From Gilvimarinus japonicus (GTDB lineage Bacteria > Pseudomonadota > Gammaproteobacteria > Pseudomonadales > Cellvibrionaceae), in assembly GCF_042847215.1 (NCBI RefSeq), contig NZ_AP031500.1, positions 1,736,001-1,800,000 of the forward strand: a stretch of 64,000 nucleotides of DNA, read 5' to 3'. A program made the position numbers and the translations under genes. The notes beneath the pieces are model-generated. The model made no database searches. It worked only from the letters and a program-made list of their open reading frames with translations, and was not told the DNA's origin. Shown here one piece after another: positions 61,948 to 64,000 of the stretch. The number at the start of each line of letters is the position of its first letter. Position 1 is the first letter of the stretch.

Positions 61948-62808
61948 TCAGGGGGCGCTGTTGCTGGTCGGCGGGCTCGCCGGAGCTGTTTGTTGAGGCG
62001 CTTTTTTAGGTGGCGTGTAAGGCAGTATCTTAATCAGTACGCCCATTCTTGGGTGATCCAAATAGTGCAGTTCGTCGCTGCGCATTCGGCGTGCTTGGGT
62101 CATGGTGATAATCTCGCGAGGCACATAGGGTGCGGCGAGAAAATCGCTTAAAGCGGAGTTTACGTCTTTGTCACTAAAGCTAAACGAGTTTGCGTTACTC
62201 GGCGAGTGACTGCTATCCAGTAAATATTGGCTCTCGGTGTTATTCGTCTGTTGCGCTAACCGCTTTTGTGGTTGTTGCGGCAGCACTGGCCACTGGTTGC
62301 GGCTTTGTCCTGCGTTGGTTTGAAACTCGCTTAGCCACAGGTTGGTCTTGATGTGCAGGTAGCGAGATACGTTTATATTGACGCTGCCTTCTAGCTCGCT
62401 GTGCTCGCCAAATTCTTTGCCGCCAAACACCAATATCGAGGGCGAGTTGTTTTCATCGACAACGATTTGCCGCCACGCCTCGTGAAACAACACTTTAAAT
62501 CCCGGTTGCGCATCCAGTCTATCGCTGACGGCATTCAGGTTGCGCGCGTCTCGCGGTAAGCGGTAAAAAGGTGTGCGATCTAAGTCTACGTTTGGCTCGC
62601 CATTGGGGTCTTCTGGGTGATAGAGCTGCTGCCAGTTAAATGGGTAGTTCAATTTGATATCTTTAGGCCAAAGCTCGACGCTGTTTTGTTGGGGGCGGCT
62701 GTAGATGATCATTTCAATTTGGTACCAGCCCTCAAACGTGCTTTGGGCTGCGCAGAGGTTGCTGCCGAGCAGCAGAGCGGCGAAAAGAGCGACGGCGCGT
62801 ACTTTCAT
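61948..62808 (-). CDS. CsiV-like peptidoglycan-binding cell-shape protein
   Basis: A periplasmic protein of 286 residues. ATG 62808 gives a signal peptide ending CAAQ (residues 1-22). The mature N-terminus (STFEGWYQIEMIIYSRP) and the stretch WRQIVVDENNSPSILVFGG match the CsiV pattern, which I recognise from Vibrio and Pseudomonas, where it is encoded next to mfd. In Vibrio CsiV activates transglycosylase LpoA/PBP1A in some growth states. The start via TTG 62820 lacks support. mfd lies immediately upstream on the same strand. Confidence 0.85.
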   Translation of the reverse strand: MKVRAVALFAALLLGSNLCAAQSTFEGWYQIEMIIYSRPQQNSVELWPKDIKLNYPFNWQQLYHPEDPNGEPNVDLDRTPFYRLPRDARNLNAVSDRLDAQPGFKVLFHEAWRQIVVDENNSPSILVFGGKEFGEHSELEGSVNINVSRYLHIKTNLWLSEFQTNAGQSRNQWPVLPQQPQKRLAQQTNNTESQYLLDSSHSPSNANSFSFSDKDVNSALSDFLAAPYVPREIITMTQARRMRSDELHYLDHPRMGVLIKILPYTPPKKAPQQTAPASPPTSNSAP

Positions 62809-62892
62809 AGTGTTTTTCAATTCCGGTTGTCCGGCTGCGGCATGTTTTTAGCCGGAGGCCTTAAATATTTCACGGTTGAGTCTAGCGTTTTT

Positions 62893-64000
62893 TTAGCCCT
62901 CGGTGTTAGCCGGCTTTAGCATTTGCAGTAAATCCTTGACGTGCTCAAGGCGCATTTCAGGGTCGTCCATGGGCAGGGTAAACTTCAAAAGGTTGGCGCC
63001 CTCTAAACGAAATACGTTGGGCTGATTTTGTACCAGCTGAACAATGTTGTACGGGTCGACTGTGGTGTCGGCAGCAAACTCCAGTTTGCCGCCCGTGGCC
63101 GACGCCTCAAGTTTTTTGATGCCTAGCTCGGCCGCTATCAGTTTGATGTCGGTTACCCGCACCAGGTTTTTTACCGGTTCGGGCAGCAGGCCAAAGCGAT
63201 CGATCATCTCTACTTGCAGCTCGCGCAACGCCTCGCTGTTAGTCGCTCCGGCGAGGCGCTTGTACATGACCAGACGCGAGTGAACGTCGGGTAGGTAATC
63301 GTCGGGGATCAGCGCTGGCACCCGTAAGTTGACGTCGGTGTTGTCTTCCAGTGGCTGATTGATGTTGGGCTCTTTGCCAGCGCGCATGGCTTTTACAGCC
63401 CGATCCAGCATATCCATATACAGCGAGAAGCCGATGGTGTGAATTTGGCCGCTCTGCTCATCGCCTAAAAGTTCGCCGGCACCGCGAATCTCCATATCGT
63501 GGGTGGCTAGGGTGAAGCCCGCGCCCAGGTCTTCGGCGGCTGAGATAGCCTCTAGGCGTTTGAGTGAATCGGCGGTCATGGCGCGTCGCTCGGGGGTGAG
63601 CAAGTAGGCGTAAGCCTGATGGTGCGAGCGGCCCACACGGCCGCGCAACTGGTGCAGTTGCGCCAAGCCAAACTTATCGGCGCGGTGAATAATAATGGTG
63701 TTGGCGCTGGGGATGTCGATCCCGGTTTCGATAATCGTCGAGCAGACCATCACATTAAAGCGCTTGTGGTAAAAGTCGGACATGACCTTTTCCAGTTCAC
63801 GCTCGCGCATTTGGCCGTGGCCAATGCCGACGCGGGCCTCGGGCACAAGCTCTTGCAGGGCGCGGGCGGTGCGCTCGATGCTTTTGACCTCGTTGTGCAG
63901 GTAGTACACCTGACCACCGCGTAAGATTTCGCGCAGTACCGCCTCTTTGATGGTGGCATCGTCGTGTTGGCGGACAAAAGTTTTTACCGATAGTCGCCGC
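62893..64000 (-). CDS. mfd: Transcription-repair coupling factor, C-terminal part (partial)
   Basis: A DNA translocase that removes stalled RNA polymerase and recruits UvrA. The frame is open to the right window edge, where it reads KTFVRQHDDATIKEAVLREI and GGQVYYLHNEV, so only about 369 C-terminal residues are in the window. The helicase motifs (STIIETGIDIPSANTIII, LAQLHQLRGRVGRS) and the TRG/D7 domain follow. The stop is at 62893. The intact protein would be about 1150 residues. Confidence 0.97.
   Translation of the reverse strand, partial: RRLSVKTFVRQHDDATIKEAVLREILRGGQVYYLHNEVKSIERTARALQELVPEARVGIGHGQMRERELEKVMSDFYHKRFNVMVCSTIIETGIDIPSANTIIIHRADKFGLAQLHQLRGRVGRSHHQAYAYLLTPERRAMTADSLKRLEAISAAEDLGAGFTLATHDMEIRGAGELLGDEQSGQIHTIGFSLYMDMLDRAVKAMRAGKEPNINQPLEDNTDVNLRVPALIPDDYLPDVHSRLVMYKRLAGATNSEALRELQVEMIDRFGLLPEPVKNLVRVTDIKLIAAELGIKKLEASATGGKLEFAADTTVDPYNIVQLVQNQPNVFRLEGANLLKFTLPMDDPEMRLEHVKDLLQMLKPANTEG

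Noticed and set aside
1..64000. tRNA, rRNA, insertion sequences, prophage or CRISPR arrays
   Set aside because: All intergenic gaps were read; none holds a cloverleaf, a spaced repeat array, or a transposase or integrase frame.

Overview
The window looks like chromosomal DNA of a marine-type gammaproteobacterium close to the Cellvibrionaceae and other Pseudomonadales. That placement is an inference from gene order and protein resemblance. The order leuC-leuD-leuB-asd-fimV-truA-trpF-accD-folC-SPOR-cvpA-purF-metZ, the order slt / ABC-F / universal stress / topA / DUF6586 / sulA-lexA, and the presence of FimV, CsiV and SulA all resemble Pseudomonas relatives. GC content appears moderate by eye. 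I saw no rRNA, tRNA, transposase, integrase, phage gene or CRISPR array. This is core chromosome with a few regulatory and hypothetical genes mixed in.

Layout. 1-2.1 kb: end of an RstA/RstB-like two-component system and a terminator. 2.1-3.8 kb: outer-membrane barrel protein and a LysR regulator. 3.9-8.8 kb: leucine synthesis (leuCDB, with a small VOC-fold gene inside) and asd. 9-12.2 kb: fimV with a structured leader. 12.3-22.3 kb: truA, trpF, trpBA, accD, folC, a SPOR protein, cvpA, purF and metZ. 22.3-27.2 kb: MoxR ATPase, an unrecognised repeat protein, DUF58 protein and TgpA-like transglutaminase. 27.6-28.9 kb: an ammonium transporter without glnK. 28.9-33.7 kb: minus-strand genes (SPOUT methylase, CBS protein, pdxJ, periplasmic cyclophilin, SH3 protein, YciI, VC0807-like). 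33.9-38.4 kb: PHP phosphoesterase, YciO, scpA, scpB, rluB. 38.4-48.8 kb: signalling block with a diguanylate cyclase, a CpxAR-like pair, flavodoxin, cmoAB, an EAL-CBS-GGDEF protein, an FHA protein, a glutaredoxin-like protein and an HDOD protein. 49-59.6 kb: slt, ABC-F ATPase, universal stress protein, topA, DUF6586, a small protein, and sulA/lexA. 59.8-64 kb: MscS-type channel, hpt, a cold-shock protein, csiV and the 3' part of mfd.

How the parts fit. Most genes are housekeeping: amino acid, fatty acid, folate and purine synthesis, tRNA and rRNA modification, chromosome segregation, topology and SOS control. Layered on these are several likely cyclic-di-GMP proteins (a GGDEF enzyme, an EAL-CBS-GGDEF protein and a degenerate EAL-HDOD protein) and FimV, a polar pilus and signalling hub. 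The least explained protein (23338-24210) lies between moxR and a DUF58 gene. It carries four repeats at an exact 29-residue period resembling the MshEN cyclic-di-GMP-binding fold. Several promoters and leaders carry unexplained symmetry: a palindrome exactly bracketing the topA -35 box, a possible pseudoknot over the ribosome-binding site of the FHA gene, and a three-hairpin fimV leader. All coordinates, motifs and palindromes were read by eye; no database search or folding program was run.
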